From assembly GCA_007745635.1 (NCBI GenBank), contig CP036272.1:2845124-2909123 (forward strand): a stretch of 64,000 nucleotides of DNA, in the 5' to 3' direction. Shown piece by piece: positions 1 through 9,835 of the stretch. This DNA comes from Stieleria bergensis (GTDB lineage Bacteria > Planctomycetota > Planctomycetia > Pirellulales > Pirellulaceae). The notes under the pieces are model-generated. The model saw only the letters and a program-made list of their open reading frames with translations. It was not told the origin of the DNA and did not search any database. Every line of letters starts with the position of its first letter. Position 1 is the stretch's first letter. The translations under genes were made by a program, and so were the position numbers.

Positions 1-13
1 CTCAGTCGGTGGA

Positions 14-1957
14 TCAGTTGCCCAAGCCTGGCAGTGGGCCAAATCCACCAGGTGGCTGGAAACCAGGGCGAACCGGCCCCAGTGGCGGTTGCACTGCGTT
101 GGCTCCTTCGAACAGATTGTCCCGAGTCAGACGCAACTTGGAATAGGTGCTTTCGGGAATCTCGTAGTACCAGTCAGCGAAGCGTTGATTGAGTTGCTGG
201 CTCTTTAGCTGAGCCGTGGCCATTCGATCCTTGCGTTCTTCCAGCAAACGCGCGTTGGCTTTCTGAATTTGCTCTTGGATCACAGCCAGCTTCTCTGCCT
301 TTTCTTCGTCCGTCAGTTCGACGGGCGCTTCGTCCTCTTGAAAGGCTTGCCCGACCACGGTTTCCTGACCGCTACCGCTGGTTTCCACTGCAGCTGCATC
401 GGATTTGTTGTCCGCGTCGGCGGCCGTCTCTTCAGCCGATTCGGTGGCTGGTGCCTCGCCTTCAGCTGCTGGTTGATCGGCGTCCACTTTCGGGTCCGCT
501 GGCTTGTCTTTGTCGTCGGCCGCTGGAGGCTGCGGTTTGCTTTCGGAAGTGTTTTCTTCGGCTGGCTTCTCAGTGGCTGGCTTCTCAGTGGCTGGCTTCT
601 CAGTGGCTGGTACTTCGGTGCCTTCGGCTTCCTGGGACTCAATGATCATGCCAGGTGGTAGCGAAGGGCCCGCTGCCGCAGCAGCCGCTGCGGCCTGAGC
701 TTTCTCCCACTCTTCCAAGGTTTGTGGAATCGGTTGCAGCGCGGGGGCGGGGAAGAAGGAGTCGTCAACGGACGTGGTGACCATCAGGTAACGGTTGACG
801 CCTTCTTGGGCGGCTTCGCTGGCAGCTGCCTCGTCACCTTCTTCGGGCTGTGTGGTCAGGCCACTGATGTTGCCAAAGTACAGGGTGTACTTGACGCCAT
901 CGACGGTGCTTGCAGAGAGTTCGCCATTGGCCGAAACAATCTTAAACTCACCATCGGCGTTTTTGGTGGGAAAGAAGCCTCTTGTGAACAAGCTGGCTTG
1001 CGCTTCTTTGTTATTCGCCAGATCTGAATCGGCTTTCAAATCAGCGCTCAACCCTTCGGGCTTGCGTTTCACATCGACAAACTTCAGGTCATCCAGTGCG
1101 TCGACCAGTTCAGTGATGGTCGTCGCGTTCACTTTTTCCGGATCGAACTTAGGCTGTGTCGGTGGTTGATTGGGGTTGGCGGGGTCGTAGCGTTTCAGGG
1201 ACAGGAGTTTCCAGTCCGCGCCATCCTTCTCCAGCACAGCGGTCTGGTTCTTTGCGTAGCGATTGCCGTTGACGGTAACGGAAAAGCTGTAATTGTCCGA
1301 TCGGATTTGTTGGACATCGATGCTGGAAAGCTGCAACAAGTCGGCTTCGATCCACGCTTGAAAGTTACTGGTGATGGTGGCTTCGTCCAGGGCAACGACG
1401 TACACAGGCGATTGTCCTGGCTTGCGCACGTAAAGTTGCCCGGGCTGATCCTTAACGGGTTTACCGATGATCAGCGACGCGATGGTGTCACGTTTTTCGT
1501 CTTTGAAGGTCACCAGTTTGCCAACGCTACTGTCGGCGGTTTTCACCGAGTCTTCGGTTGGATCGATGACTCCCATTTCCTTGTGATCACCGGCGTTGTC
1601 GGTGGGGATATCCAGAACGGTAAGGTCAATCAAGCCATTAGCAGCCGTCTTCATTTGATTCACGGCATCGGCTGGATAGTCCGCTCGCGACGGAATCGTC
1701 CAGACCTTCGACGACGGGTTCTTGCGAACTTCAAACGTCACGGGCTTGCCGGTGTCAGCATCGAAACTGACGATCTTTAGCTCCGTTGCAGCCAGCGGAT
1801 CAGTGAAATCTTTGAATAGCGGTTGATTCCGCAACGCCTCCAGTCCGTCTTGCTCGACATCCGTGGTGGATGGTCGGACGATCAGGAAGGAAGCAGTCGC
1901 CATCAGCAGACCCGCTGCTAAAAAGATACCGGTCTTGGTTGTATCGTTAACCGACAT
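14..1957 (-). CDS. DUF4340 domain protein of a Gld-type ABC cluster
   Basis: 647 aa. One N-terminal membrane segment (about residues 10-27, TGIFLAAGLLMATASFLIV) is followed by a large extracytoplasmic domain that I read as DUF4340, a family usually encoded beside GldF/GldG-like transporters. The middle to C-terminal part (about 415-560) is low-complexity, with an alanine run, three ATEKP units and acidic Ala/Glu/Asp-rich sequence; the end is Pro/Gly-rich. It is the last gene of a run transcribed with the permease and ATPase upstream, 63 bp after the permease stop. The likely role is an accessory part of that transporter. The family assignment rests on gene order and general sequence character; the substrate is unknown. 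Confidence 0.75.
   Translation of the reverse strand: MSVNDTTKTGIFLAAGLLMATASFLIVRPSTTDVEQDGLEALRNQPLFKDFTDPLAATELKIVSFDADTGKPVTFEVRKNPSSKVWTIPSRADYPADAVNQMKTAANGLIDLTVLDIPTDNAGDHKEMGVIDPTEDSVKTADSSVGKLVTFKDEKRDTIASLIIGKPVKDQPGQLYVRKPGQSPVYVVALDEATITSNFQAWIEADLLQLSSIDVQQIRSDNYSFSVTVNGNRYAKNQTAVLEKDGADWKLLSLKRYDPANPNQPPTQPKFDPEKVNATTITELVDALDDLKFVDVKRKPEGLSADLKADSDLANNKEAQASLFTRGFFPTKNADGEFKIVSANGELSASTVDGVKYTLYFGNISGLTTQPEEGDEAAASEAAQEGVNRYLMVTTSVDDSFFPAPALQPIPQTLEEWEKAQAAAAAAAAGPSLPPGMIIESQEAEGTEVPATEKPATEKPATEKPAEENTSESKPQPPAADDKDKPADPKVDADQPAAEGEAPATESAEETAADADNKSDAAAVETSGSGQETVVGQAFQEDEAPVELTDEEKAEKLAVIQEQIQKANARLLEERKDRMATAQLKSQQLNQRFADWYYEIPESTYSKLRLTRDNLFEGANAVQPPLGPVRPGFQPPGGFGPLPGLGN
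563..613 (-). repeat. 15-bp in-frame coding repeat (ATEKP x3)
   Basis: Three near-identical 15-bp units (core ggcttctcagtggct on the plus strand) encode TEKPA steps inside the DUF4340 protein. The repeat is in frame, so copy-number change would not break the gene. Confidence 0.85.
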
Positions 1958-2020
1958 GTTCGTTTCAAGTTGAAATGGTAAGTGGTTGAAATGCTTGACA
2001 GGACAAACGAGGTCACATCG

Positions 2021-4927
2021 TTACTTCAAACGCGAAGAGGAGATGTTCTCGCGTTCACGCAAACGTCTGGAGGCAAACACCGCGATTCCAATCAAGATCG
2101 GAGGGAAACAGGGGAGCGTGGTCGCATAGACCTTCACCCAGGTTTGAATCTCTTTGACCTTTCGCTCTGCCTCGCGCTCAACGTCCTTAATGTTTTTCGC
2201 AGCATCCTGCTCCAGTGCTTCGCGTTTGTTTTTCAAGTCGTTGGCGAGTTTGGATTGCTTCATGCTAAATTCTTGGACGACGGCTTGATACTCTTGTTGA
2301 TCAATCACGCCCTCGCGGCCTTTCTGTTCCAATTCGTCAACGCGTTTGCGAAGCTCAGTCAGTTCGACATCCCGAGCTTCTTCGGCATCGCGAATGGCCT
2401 CTTGCTTGCTCTTTTCAAATTCATCGCGACCTTCACGAGATCGCTTGTTGGCTTCCACTTTGACCTCGTCAATCAGTTTGAGGCTCGCGAATGTCGGCAC
2501 GTGTTTACGAACTTCGATAAAGTCCGTTTCGCCGGTCAGCCAGTCGATTGAGTTGAGCAGAAAGGTGACATTTTGAACCTGCATGCGGATCGCATCTTCC
2601 GGTCCGGCGCGAATTTGCAGGAACACAGGCAGCATGAAGTCAATGTCGGCAACATAAACCGCTTTGATCGGATTGGATGGATCAGAGGGGGCGTCTTCAC
2701 CGGAGGGTTCCGTGTTCGCATCCGAGTCGTCTCCTTCGATCGTCATCGCGATGGTTTGCTCAGGGTCATAGCTTTCAACCATCAGTGATCGGAGCGCTTC
2801 CTGTGGGTTGCGAGCACTCTGTGCCTGGACAAATTTCTGAAACGTGACCGTTCCACTGGCCTGACCGGTGGTCAGCAAGGGGGTGTGGATCAGATCGCTT
2901 TCGTCATCAGCAGACACAGAACCGGCATACAGTGCCAGGACCTGACGCATCCCTGATGTGATCATGCTCTGATCGGACAAGGCCTTTCCTGGTTCAGCTC
3001 CGGGTTCGGCTTCGTCGATGAATGACCAGAACGCATCGGCGTTTGTTTTCAGGTCTTCGTAGGGGTTGTAATCTTGCCAGACGATGTCGTTTTCGTAGTA
3101 GTTCTGCCCTGCCCGGCCTTTGCTTGTCATGCCTAGGGCAACCCAGAGATTGCGGATGTCTCCCTTCGGCATGGGTTGACCTTGACCGAACATGCTGCGC
3201 TGGACTTTGGGGGCCGCGGAGGGCGTGATGTAGCTGCGGCCGTACGGCAAGGGGTCTTCGAAAATAGCCGTGGGGATGCCCGCTTCAACGGCATCGATCA
3301 AACGCTGGAATTGTTCGGGAGCCAATGTCGATGGCTGCACGGCGATCAACGCATCGTAGATTCCAGGAGTCACCGGAGCATCGAGGAGAACTTCTTCGAC
3401 TTCGTACTGCTTCTCCAGTTCGGTGACGATCGGATCTTTGGGCAACCGAGTTGGCTGTGGACCCATCATGGTCACGCCGCCCATCAATTGAGCGTCTGTT
3501 TTGACGATCCCAATCCGCTTTCGTTTCGCCTGGGCGACCGTGCTGATTGATCGAACCAATTCGTACTCAACGGGGATACCGTATTCAAAGATCGGCACGA
3601 CGACGGTTTGCAGGCCTGCGCGGAAGGCGGCACCCAGCAAGATCTTGCGATTTTCGGTGGTGCCATTCTCGCGAAGGGAACGCTCGACGGGCGTGATCTT
3701 GAAGCTGGTCTCTGCCAGTGCGGCGTCGTCGCTGAAGAGATCGATGTCCTCATACAAGTTGACTTCAATGCGCCGTCCATTGGCTGCCGCTTCGGCCTGA
3801 AATTCCTTGAGCAGGTTGATCAGTTCATAGCGTGTCTTGGCGTAGAGCTCTGGAATGTCTTTGCCGACAAAGGCGTCGATTTTGATTGTCCGCCGATCGT
3901 CAAGGTTGCGAATCAGGTCCAAAGTTGCCGGGGAAAGCGAGCTGACTTTTTGTTCGGTCAAGTCTTGGCGAACCAAATCCTTGGTGCGAAACAGCACGAT
4001 CGAACTGACCGCGACGGCAAACAGAGCCATAATGCGGAGCAGGTAATGGTACGCCATCGTGTTGCCATCTTTGCCGCCCGTCCAGTGCCGACGGCCGATC
4101 AAGACCATGCACGTATAAAGTGCTAACGCCGCAACGAGCGTGAAGTAAACAATCGACGACAGACTGACCACACCGCGGCCAAAGTCATCAAACGGGCTGG
4201 CGATGCCGCTGGACTGGATCAGCTTGGCCAAGTTGACGTCCCAGCCCAGCAGCGAGACTTCTTCATTGGGAAGCAGTGAACCGACCAATGATGCAAAGGC
4301 CAGTGGAGCGTTGAACAAGGCACCGAGCACAAAGCCTACGGTCAGGTTCCCGGTCAGGAACGATGCGACCATGCCGATCGCAATCATCGTTGCTCCGACG
4401 AACCAATATCCGAGGTAGGTTGCAAACAGCAATCCCGTGTCCAACCCACCTTCGGTCAGAATCGTGAGCGTGATGAACGTACTGATCTGGGAAAACAGCA
4501 GCGATGCCGTGAAGATCAGAAGTGCCGACATGTACTTGCCGATCACAATGTCAAAGTCATCAGCCGGTAGCGTCAGCAAGAGCTCATCGGTTCCGGCCCG
4601 GCGCTCCTCCGCCCAGATGCTCATTGTGATCGCTGGAATGAAGACCAGCATGATCAGGGGGAACCATTGGTTCAGTTGATCGAGCGTGGCGAGGTTCTGG
4701 TTGAAGAACTCATCCGGCCAAAACGCAGCCACTGACGTGAGAAAGACAAAGATACACAGGAACACATACCCGGTGGGGTTGCTAAAGTAACCAACGAAGT
4801 TGCGCTTCATCACCGCATAGGCGGCTCGCTTTACGCTGGCCACGGCGCCAAAGCTGGCAAGCAAAATGCAAATGAAGATTGCATCGAGGAAGGCCAAGTT
4901 CAACAAGGCTAAATTGGTCGCATTCAT
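2021..4927 (-). CDS. ABC-2 permease fused to GldG-like protein
   Basis: 968 aa. The first 290 or so residues hold about six to seven membrane segments of an ABC-2 permease (GldF-like; note the AEERRAGTDELLLTLP loop typical of the family). A second part begins near residue 290 with another membrane helix followed by a GldG/ABC_transp_aux-like extracytoplasmic domain. Residues about 855-935 are a charged coiled coil, and a final membrane helix (about 938-958) precedes a basic tail. In Bacteroidetes GldF and GldG are separate proteins, so this is a fusion. It is encoded with its ATPase (upstream) and a DUF4340 partner (downstream). The cargo is unknown; a gliding role should not be assumed. Confidence 0.82.
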   Translation of the reverse strand: MNATNLALLNLAFLDAIFICILLASFGAVASVKRAAYAVMKRNFVGYFSNPTGYVFLCIFVFLTSVAAFWPDEFFNQNLATLDQLNQWFPLIMLVFIPAITMSIWAEERRAGTDELLLTLPADDFDIVIGKYMSALLIFTASLLFSQISTFITLTILTEGGLDTGLLFATYLGYWFVGATMIAIGMVASFLTGNLTVGFVLGALFNAPLAFASLVGSLLPNEEVSLLGWDVNLAKLIQSSGIASPFDDFGRGVVSLSSIVYFTLVAALALYTCMVLIGRRHWTGGKDGNTMAYHYLLRIMALFAVAVSSIVLFRTKDLVRQDLTEQKVSSLSPATLDLIRNLDDRRTIKIDAFVGKDIPELYAKTRYELINLLKEFQAEAAANGRRIEVNLYEDIDLFSDDAALAETSFKITPVERSLRENGTTENRKILLGAAFRAGLQTVVVPIFEYGIPVEYELVRSISTVAQAKRKRIGIVKTDAQLMGGVTMMGPQPTRLPKDPIVTELEKQYEVEEVLLDAPVTPGIYDALIAVQPSTLAPEQFQRLIDAVEAGIPTAIFEDPLPYGRSYITPSAAPKVQRSMFGQGQPMPKGDIRNLWVALGMTSKGRAGQNYYENDIVWQDYNPYEDLKTNADAFWSFIDEAEPGAEPGKALSDQSMITSGMRQVLALYAGSVSADDESDLIHTPLLTTGQASGTVTFQKFVQAQSARNPQEALRSLMVESYDPEQTIAMTIEGDDSDANTEPSGEDAPSDPSNPIKAVYVADIDFMLPVFLQIRAGPEDAIRMQVQNVTFLLNSIDWLTGETDFIEVRKHVPTFASLKLIDEVKVEANKRSREGRDEFEKSKQEAIRDAEEARDVELTELRKRVDELEQKGREGVIDQQEYQAVVQEFSMKQSKLANDLKNKREALEQDAAKNIKDVEREAERKVKEIQTWVKVYATTLPCFPPILIGIAVFASRRLRERENISSSRLK

Positions 4928-5086
4928 CGCGTGTAAATCAGTACGTTGATTGAACGAGTGGGGAATGAACTGCTCAGGCGTTGGCTAGTTGAACGCCAAG
5001 CAGGTGCTGGAAGCTCTTGTCCGTTGTCACCAAATAACAGCAGAGCAATGTTCAGTGCATTGCTGCTGATCATCGGGAAAGGTGAC

Positions 5087-5899
5087 TCAGGATGCTTCCG
5101 CTTTGGATTCTTGTGAAGGGGTTGGTTCCGCCGAATCTTGATCGTCGTCACCAGTCTTCTTCTTGGATGCTGTCAGTCGATGGAAGGCTTCGTTGAGGTC
5201 ACCATCGCCCGCAGTGCTTAGGCTCTGGACGTCGCCCGAGAAGACCATTCGGCCTTCGTTAATCATCACCACGCGGTCGGCCATGGCTTCGACTTCTTGC
5301 AAGATGTGAGTCGATAACAGGATCGTTTTGGTTTCTGCCAAGCGACGCATGGTCGCGCGAACACCTCGGATCTGGTTTGGGTCCAAGCCGGCTGTCGGTT
5401 CGTCCAGAATCAGCACGTCCGGGTCATGGAGCAGTGCTTGACTCATTCCAACACGCTGCTTGAATCCTTTGGACAGCTTGCTGATGGCTTTAAACATCAC
5501 CGACGAAAGGTCGCAAATGTCGACCACTGCTTCAATGCGATCACGTTTCTTGGCGCCCGTTAGGCCACGCGCCTCGGCAAAGAAATCAAGCATCCCGGCG
5601 GGAGTCATTTCCATGTACAGCGGGCCGCTTTCGGGGAGATAACCCAAGTGCTTGCTGCCCTCGATGCGGTCTTCCATCATGTTAAAACCGGCGATCCGAG
5701 CCTCGCCCTCACTGGGGGCAATGTACCCGGTCAGCATTTTCATGGTGGTGCTTTTACCAGCCCCGTTGGGACCGAGAAAGGCGACTAATTCACCTTGCAT
5801 CACCGAAAAGTTAATGTCACGAGATGCCGCAAAAGGACCATAAAACTTGCTCAGTCCGTCCGCTTCAATCATCGGACGACGGTCGTTTGGCTGTGTCAT
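5087..5899 (-). CDS. ABC transporter ATP-binding protein (GldA-like)
   Basis: 270 aa. Walker A GPNGAGKS lies at residues 43-50, the signature stretch is LSKGFKQRVG, and Walker B is LILDEP followed by TAGLD; the switch His is in LLSTHILQE. This is the usual ABC-2 exporter ATPase arrangement. The C-terminal 30 residues are a charged Ser/Glu/Asp-rich tail. It is the first gene of the transporter cluster and should energise the permease downstream (159 bp gap). The start at 5899 gives a normal N-terminus for the family. Confidence 0.9.
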   Translation of the reverse strand: MTQPNDRRPMIEADGLSKFYGPFAASRDINFSVMQGELVAFLGPNGAGKSTTMKMLTGYIAPSEGEARIAGFNMMEDRIEGSKHLGYLPESGPLYMEMTPAGMLDFFAEARGLTGAKKRDRIEAVVDICDLSSVMFKAISKLSKGFKQRVGMSQALLHDPDVLILDEPTAGLDPNQIRGVRATMRRLAETKTILLSTHILQEVEAMADRVVMINEGRMVFSGDVQSLSTAGDGDLNEAFHRLTASKKKTGDDDQDSAEPTPSQESKAEAS

Positions 5900-6189
5900 T
5901 TTCGTTCGTCTTCGAGGGGGCCTGAGTAGACTTTTGTCGTGCTACGAAACACGTGGCAGCGAAGTTCGCAGGAGGTCTCAAATTTGACGAAAACTTTTCA
6001 TCCGCTGCGGTGCGCAAACTTTGACAGCTTGCCCTGGTTTCCGCAAGCCCGAGTCTGTTTGGGGGTGTGCAAGCCAAACGCGGACGCATTCGGCGCACAC
6101 ACAGCAGTCCTCGATCCGAACAGAACATCGACCTGGTGGCCAATGCGTTGGCGCGTGCATGGACGCGCCAGCATTGCCCAGCGTTCAAC
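5900..6189. other. Intergenic region upstream of the ABC cluster
   Basis: 290 bp between the ATPase start and the end of the cytochrome gene. It should contain the promoter for the minus-strand transporter genes. I saw no clear promoter, hairpin with T-tract or convincing small gene; open frames here have no recognisable protein character. Confidence 0.5.
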
Positions 6190-7323
6190 CTAAGGCTTTT
6201 TCTTCAACGTCGTCATGTACTCGACAACGTCGATCAATCCTTGCTGGCCGGTCAGATGGTGCAGGTTCTCTGGCATGATCGATTTTTCACTCTTGCGGAT
6301 CAGTTCGACCTGATCCTTGGAAATCTTGCGATCAATCGCATCGACAGTCCGAATCACCACCTCACGATCTGTTTCACTGATCTTCAAACCTGTGACCACC
6401 TGGCCATCATCAGTCAACACACTGAAGTTCTCGTAGTTGTGGCTGATGCCCGCACTGGGCAGAAGCACTGCCGTGATCATTGCTTCGCGAGAAAGCTTGT
6501 TGCCGATTTCCGACAGATTCGGCCCGACGTCTTTTCCGAATCCCGAAACGATATGGCAGTTTGCACACGTGCCTTTGCCACGGAACATGACTTGCCCCGC
6601 TTTTACGTCGCCACTTAGCTTGGCCAATTGGTCAACCGGCGGCAGCGGACGATCATCCAGGGCCGGTTGTGGTAGGACTTTCGCAGCAGCTTGCTTGACG
6701 TCTTGATGATTGCTTCGTGAGAGCAACGCACCGGCAACCAGCAGCGTATCGCCGACCAACGTTTTCTTGGTGGCAAGCTCCACCAGTTTCTGTTGCCCCG
6801 GTTTGTTGCGAGCCAGCGCAGCAACACTCCCTCGACGCTGATCAAAGGGAAGTTCTGCGTTCTCGGCAACCGTGCTCAGCAATGAAACCGCGCGACCATT
6901 GCCCAGCAATCCAAGGACATTGATGGTGCTGATCGCGGTGTCCGCATTGGCCAATCGCTGGCGAATCAATTTGCGACCATTGTCGCTGTCCAGCAGCAGC
7001 TGTGCCGATTCGACAGCGGCACTTTGGTTTTTTGAATCGAGCGACGCCAGCAAGCGTTTCTCGATCCCATCGGGCTGAAATCGTTTGACTAATTCAACGA
7101 ACCGAGGTGTACCCGCGGCGCGATCAATTTCACGCAGCACCGCAGCAACCGCGCCCGGTGAAGTGCGGTAATCAAACCCTTCTAGGCGTTCCAAGGCACG
7201 CACGATGACGGCGTCCTGTCGCGCCTGTGTGTCGGGGTCAGCGGCGTGAATTTGAATCGGGGACGCGGCGTAGGCGAATAGCAAAATACCTGCTGTGATC
7301 CAGCGTTTTCGGTGAGTCTTCAT
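6190..7323 (-). CDS. Secreted PVC-type cytochrome c with HEAT-like repeats
   Basis: 377 aa from the ATG at 7323, chosen because MKTHRKRWITAGILLFAYAA is a clear signal peptide; the open frame runs 31 codons further upstream without protein character. The middle is alpha-helical and HEAT-like. The C-terminal domain is the PVC-type haem-binding module: the haem site CANCH is at residues 253-257 and a probable axial Met lies in SIMPENL near residue 350. It should carry electrons outside the cytoplasmic membrane. It follows the dehydrogenase-like gene by 89 bp, and in related bacteria the two domains are often one polypeptide, so they are likely redox partners. Confidence 0.88.
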   Translation of the reverse strand: MKTHRKRWITAGILLFAYAASPIQIHAADPDTQARQDAVIVRALERLEGFDYRTSPGAVAAVLREIDRAAGTPRFVELVKRFQPDGIEKRLLASLDSKNQSAAVESAQLLLDSDNGRKLIRQRLANADTAISTINVLGLLGNGRAVSLLSTVAENAELPFDQRRGSVAALARNKPGQQKLVELATKKTLVGDTLLVAGALLSRSNHQDVKQAAAKVLPQPALDDRPLPPVDQLAKLSGDVKAGQVMFRGKGTCANCHIVSGFGKDVGPNLSEIGNKLSREAMITAVLLPSAGISHNYENFSVLTDDGQVVTGLKISETDREVVIRTVDAIDRKISKDQVELIRKSEKSIMPENLHHLTGQQGLIDVVEYMTTLKKKP

Positions 7324-7412
7324 GAATGATTCGAGAGGCAAGTGTGCGAATGTTGAGTGTCCGCTGGCTGCGAACAGCCAGCGGTGATTGAACGGAGCGT
7401 GCTGATCGCGGA

Positions 7413-9776
7413 TCAAGGGATCAGTCGCTTGAGCGCCTGATTGCGAACCGCTGCAGGGTGGAATTCCAGGCTGCGGAAATAGCGATCGGTCTGTTCCAGC
7501 GGCAACGCTGGATCAGCGATGATGGAGACCATGGCCTCCGCAGCGTCCGCTGCACGAACTCGCCAGACAATGTCTCGGCCAGCAACGCTGTCCCAGTGCC
7601 CTTTGACTTCCTGTAAATAAGCTGCAAAACACTCGTCTGGTCTTAGGTCGCTGCCGATTCCCAGGGCTTCCAAGTACCAGCGATCTTCACCCTCGTGAGC
7701 CGCCGCCAGCTTGGCCCACAGCTTTGGCATGGCGTCGCTCTTGTCGAACCGCAGCGCGACAGCGATTTCACGACGCACGCCGGCCGATGGGTCAGCGATC
7801 GCGTCGGCCAACATCGCGGATGGAGCTGCGGTCAGTTGTTTGGCCAAGCGAATGGCCGTGATGCGCACGTTCGGATCTTTGTCCTGCAAGCCTTGCTGGA
7901 CAAAGTGCTGGCCTTTGCCGTCGATCTTGCCTAACAGCCAGAGTGCGCGAGCGCGTAGGCGAGGGTTCTCGTCTTGCCAAAGCTCCAACAACGCCGGTTC
8001 AGCTTCTGAGCCCATCGCATGCAGCGATCGCCAAGCTCTTGAACGAACTGACAAGTTCGGGTTTCGCAGCGCCTCGACAGCTCCCTTGGCGGATGCAAAA
8101 TCAAAGGTCGGAACCTTGTACGGCGTCGCAGGTGGTGCCAGACGGAACAGTCGGCCCCGATCGGTATCGCCCTGGCGGTGGCCGCCGACACCGGGATCGT
8201 ACCAGTCGGTAACAAAGACCGAGCCATCCGGAGCAACACAAACATCGGCAGGTCGGAACCAGCGATCGACCGAGCCGGTCATCAGCGGATCCAGTTTCGC
8301 TTTGTAGCCTGCTCCGTCGACGGAGGTTGGAAAGGCACGGACTTGGTTCGGGCCGGGGTCACAGTGAATCATCGTGTCCCAGAAACGCTTTGGCAGCAAT
8401 CGTCCTTCGTAGAAACAAATCCCACTGGGCGATCCTGCACCGGTTTGGATCAGGTTGGGCACGACGCCGGGATCGTTTAAGTGCCAGTGTTGCAACGGAA
8501 TTTCGTCCTCCAAATTCATGCGAGGTGAACGCCAGCCTCCGCCAGTCAGTTCATCGCGATAGCCGTAATTGCCGTGCTCCATGACGAAGTTGATGCGAGT
8601 ACCACGGTTGCCATCATCGTCGTTGTCGCTTTGCCACAGCGTGCCAAAGGAGTCGACGGTGGTTTCCCAATTGTTACGGAAGTTGTGCGCTAGGACTTCG
8701 AAGTTCGATCCGTCCAAGTCACAGCGGAACGGCATGCCGCCATAAAACGGCGCCCCATTATCGACTACCGGACGCCCATGAATGTCAATCACCGTCTCGC
8801 CATCGGGTGTGTTGACGGTCCGTCCCGTATTGCCGACGTTCCAGTAGAGTTTGCCGTCAGGGCCGAACAAGAAACTGTGGCCACTGTGGTCGTGCTGAGC
8901 CTGCCCGACACCGGAAAACATGAGCTTCTTTTCGTCCGGCTTGTCGTCTCCGTTGGAATCGACAAAACGCCACACGTTGGGTGACGCGGTCACAATGACT
9001 TCACAGCCTTGTTCATTCTCCAGCACGCACAATCCCATCGCCGAGTCAATGTCGCGACCTTGGTAGAACACCGTCGATTGGTCGATCACGCCATCCTGAT
9101 TGCTGTCTTCAAGAATCAAGATTCGGTCGCCTTCGGGGCGCGAACCGTTGTTGCCTCGATAGTTCATCACGTCGCAAACCCAAATGCGACCACGCGAGTC
9201 AATCGCCAGATTGGTCAGGCTGCGCAGCATCGGTTCGCTGGCGCTGAGAGTCGCTTCCAGCCCGGCGCCGATTTCGATGCCTTCCAGCGCGTCTTCTGGA
9301 TCGCGGCTTTGTTGGCCTGCTTGGCTGGCAGTTGCACCCTCAAATCCGGGAGCACTGCCTGCGTAAAGTGCAAAGCGAACGCTTGTCGATTGACCGTTTT
9401 GTTGTGACGTGCCACCGGTGTCCAGTGCACCGATTGCGGTGAATCGATTGAAACCATCGGGGACGCGAAAATGGATCACACTGTTGGCGTGCACCCCGAT
9501 CGCGGCTTTGCCGACGGGCTCACCTCCCACGGACCAAGGCTGCCCTTCGCAATTCGCATTCTTGCGAACCTGGCCCCATCCGCTGCTGGCCGATTGCCAT
9601 TTCAAATCGAGCAGCGATTTTGATCCCGCTGGACCATGAAAGGTGGGATCGATCCAGTCTGCCCAGTCACAGGCGTAACCGTTGCCGCCATCATCGACGA
9701 CCAAAAAAAGGTCTTTGACGCCGTCGAGTTTGGCTTCGATCGCAACTCGGTGACCAGCCGTTTGACCGTTGATCAC
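7413..9776 (-). CDS. PVC-type membrane-bound dehydrogenase with NPCBM-like and HEAT regions
   Basis: 787 aa from a GTG at 9776. The N-terminal 140 residues resemble an NPCBM sugar-binding domain (DLFLVVDDGGNGYACDWADW). Next is the planctomycete 'putative membrane-bound dehydrogenase' beta-propeller (about 165-560; SRGRIWVCDVMNYRG, HSGHSFLFGPDGKLYWNVG), then HEAT repeats to the end. There is no signal peptide and the GTG sits inside the NPCBM homology: the same frame stays open upstream through SKDAGKKLYQSKV and further, straight into the poly-A run that ends the ThuA-like gene. It is therefore probably the second part of a 1142-aa ThuA-dehydrogenase protein reached by a shift at that run. See findings. 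Confidence 0.8.
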   Translation of the reverse strand: MINGQTAGHRVAIEAKLDGVKDLFLVVDDGGNGYACDWADWIDPTFHGPAGSKSLLDLKWQSASSGWGQVRKNANCEGQPWSVGGEPVGKAAIGVHANSVIHFRVPDGFNRFTAIGALDTGGTSQQNGQSTSVRFALYAGSAPGFEGATASQAGQQSRDPEDALEGIEIGAGLEATLSASEPMLRSLTNLAIDSRGRIWVCDVMNYRGNNGSRPEGDRILILEDSNQDGVIDQSTVFYQGRDIDSAMGLCVLENEQGCEVIVTASPNVWRFVDSNGDDKPDEKKLMFSGVGQAQHDHSGHSFLFGPDGKLYWNVGNTGRTVNTPDGETVIDIHGRPVVDNGAPFYGGMPFRCDLDGSNFEVLAHNFRNNWETTVDSFGTLWQSDNDDDGNRGTRINFVMEHGNYGYRDELTGGGWRSPRMNLEDEIPLQHWHLNDPGVVPNLIQTGAGSPSGICFYEGRLLPKRFWDTMIHCDPGPNQVRAFPTSVDGAGYKAKLDPLMTGSVDRWFRPADVCVAPDGSVFVTDWYDPGVGGHRQGDTDRGRLFRLAPPATPYKVPTFDFASAKGAVEALRNPNLSVRSRAWRSLHAMGSEAEPALLELWQDENPRLRARALWLLGKIDGKGQHFVQQGLQDKDPNVRITAIRLAKQLTAAPSAMLADAIADPSAGVRREIAVALRFDKSDAMPKLWAKLAAAHEGEDRWYLEALGIGSDLRPDECFAAYLQEVKGHWDSVAGRDIVWRVRAADAAEAMVSIIADPALPLEQTDRYFRSLEFHPAAVRNQALKRLIP

Positions 9777-9835
9777 CTTTGACTGATAGAGTTTCTTACC
9801 AGCATCTTTACTAGACGATGCTGAACCCTGTTTAG

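Noticed and set aside
6067-6618. 183-aa plus-strand frame over the cytochrome 3' end
   Set aside because: Mostly antisense to the haem-binding domain; the rest is intergenic.
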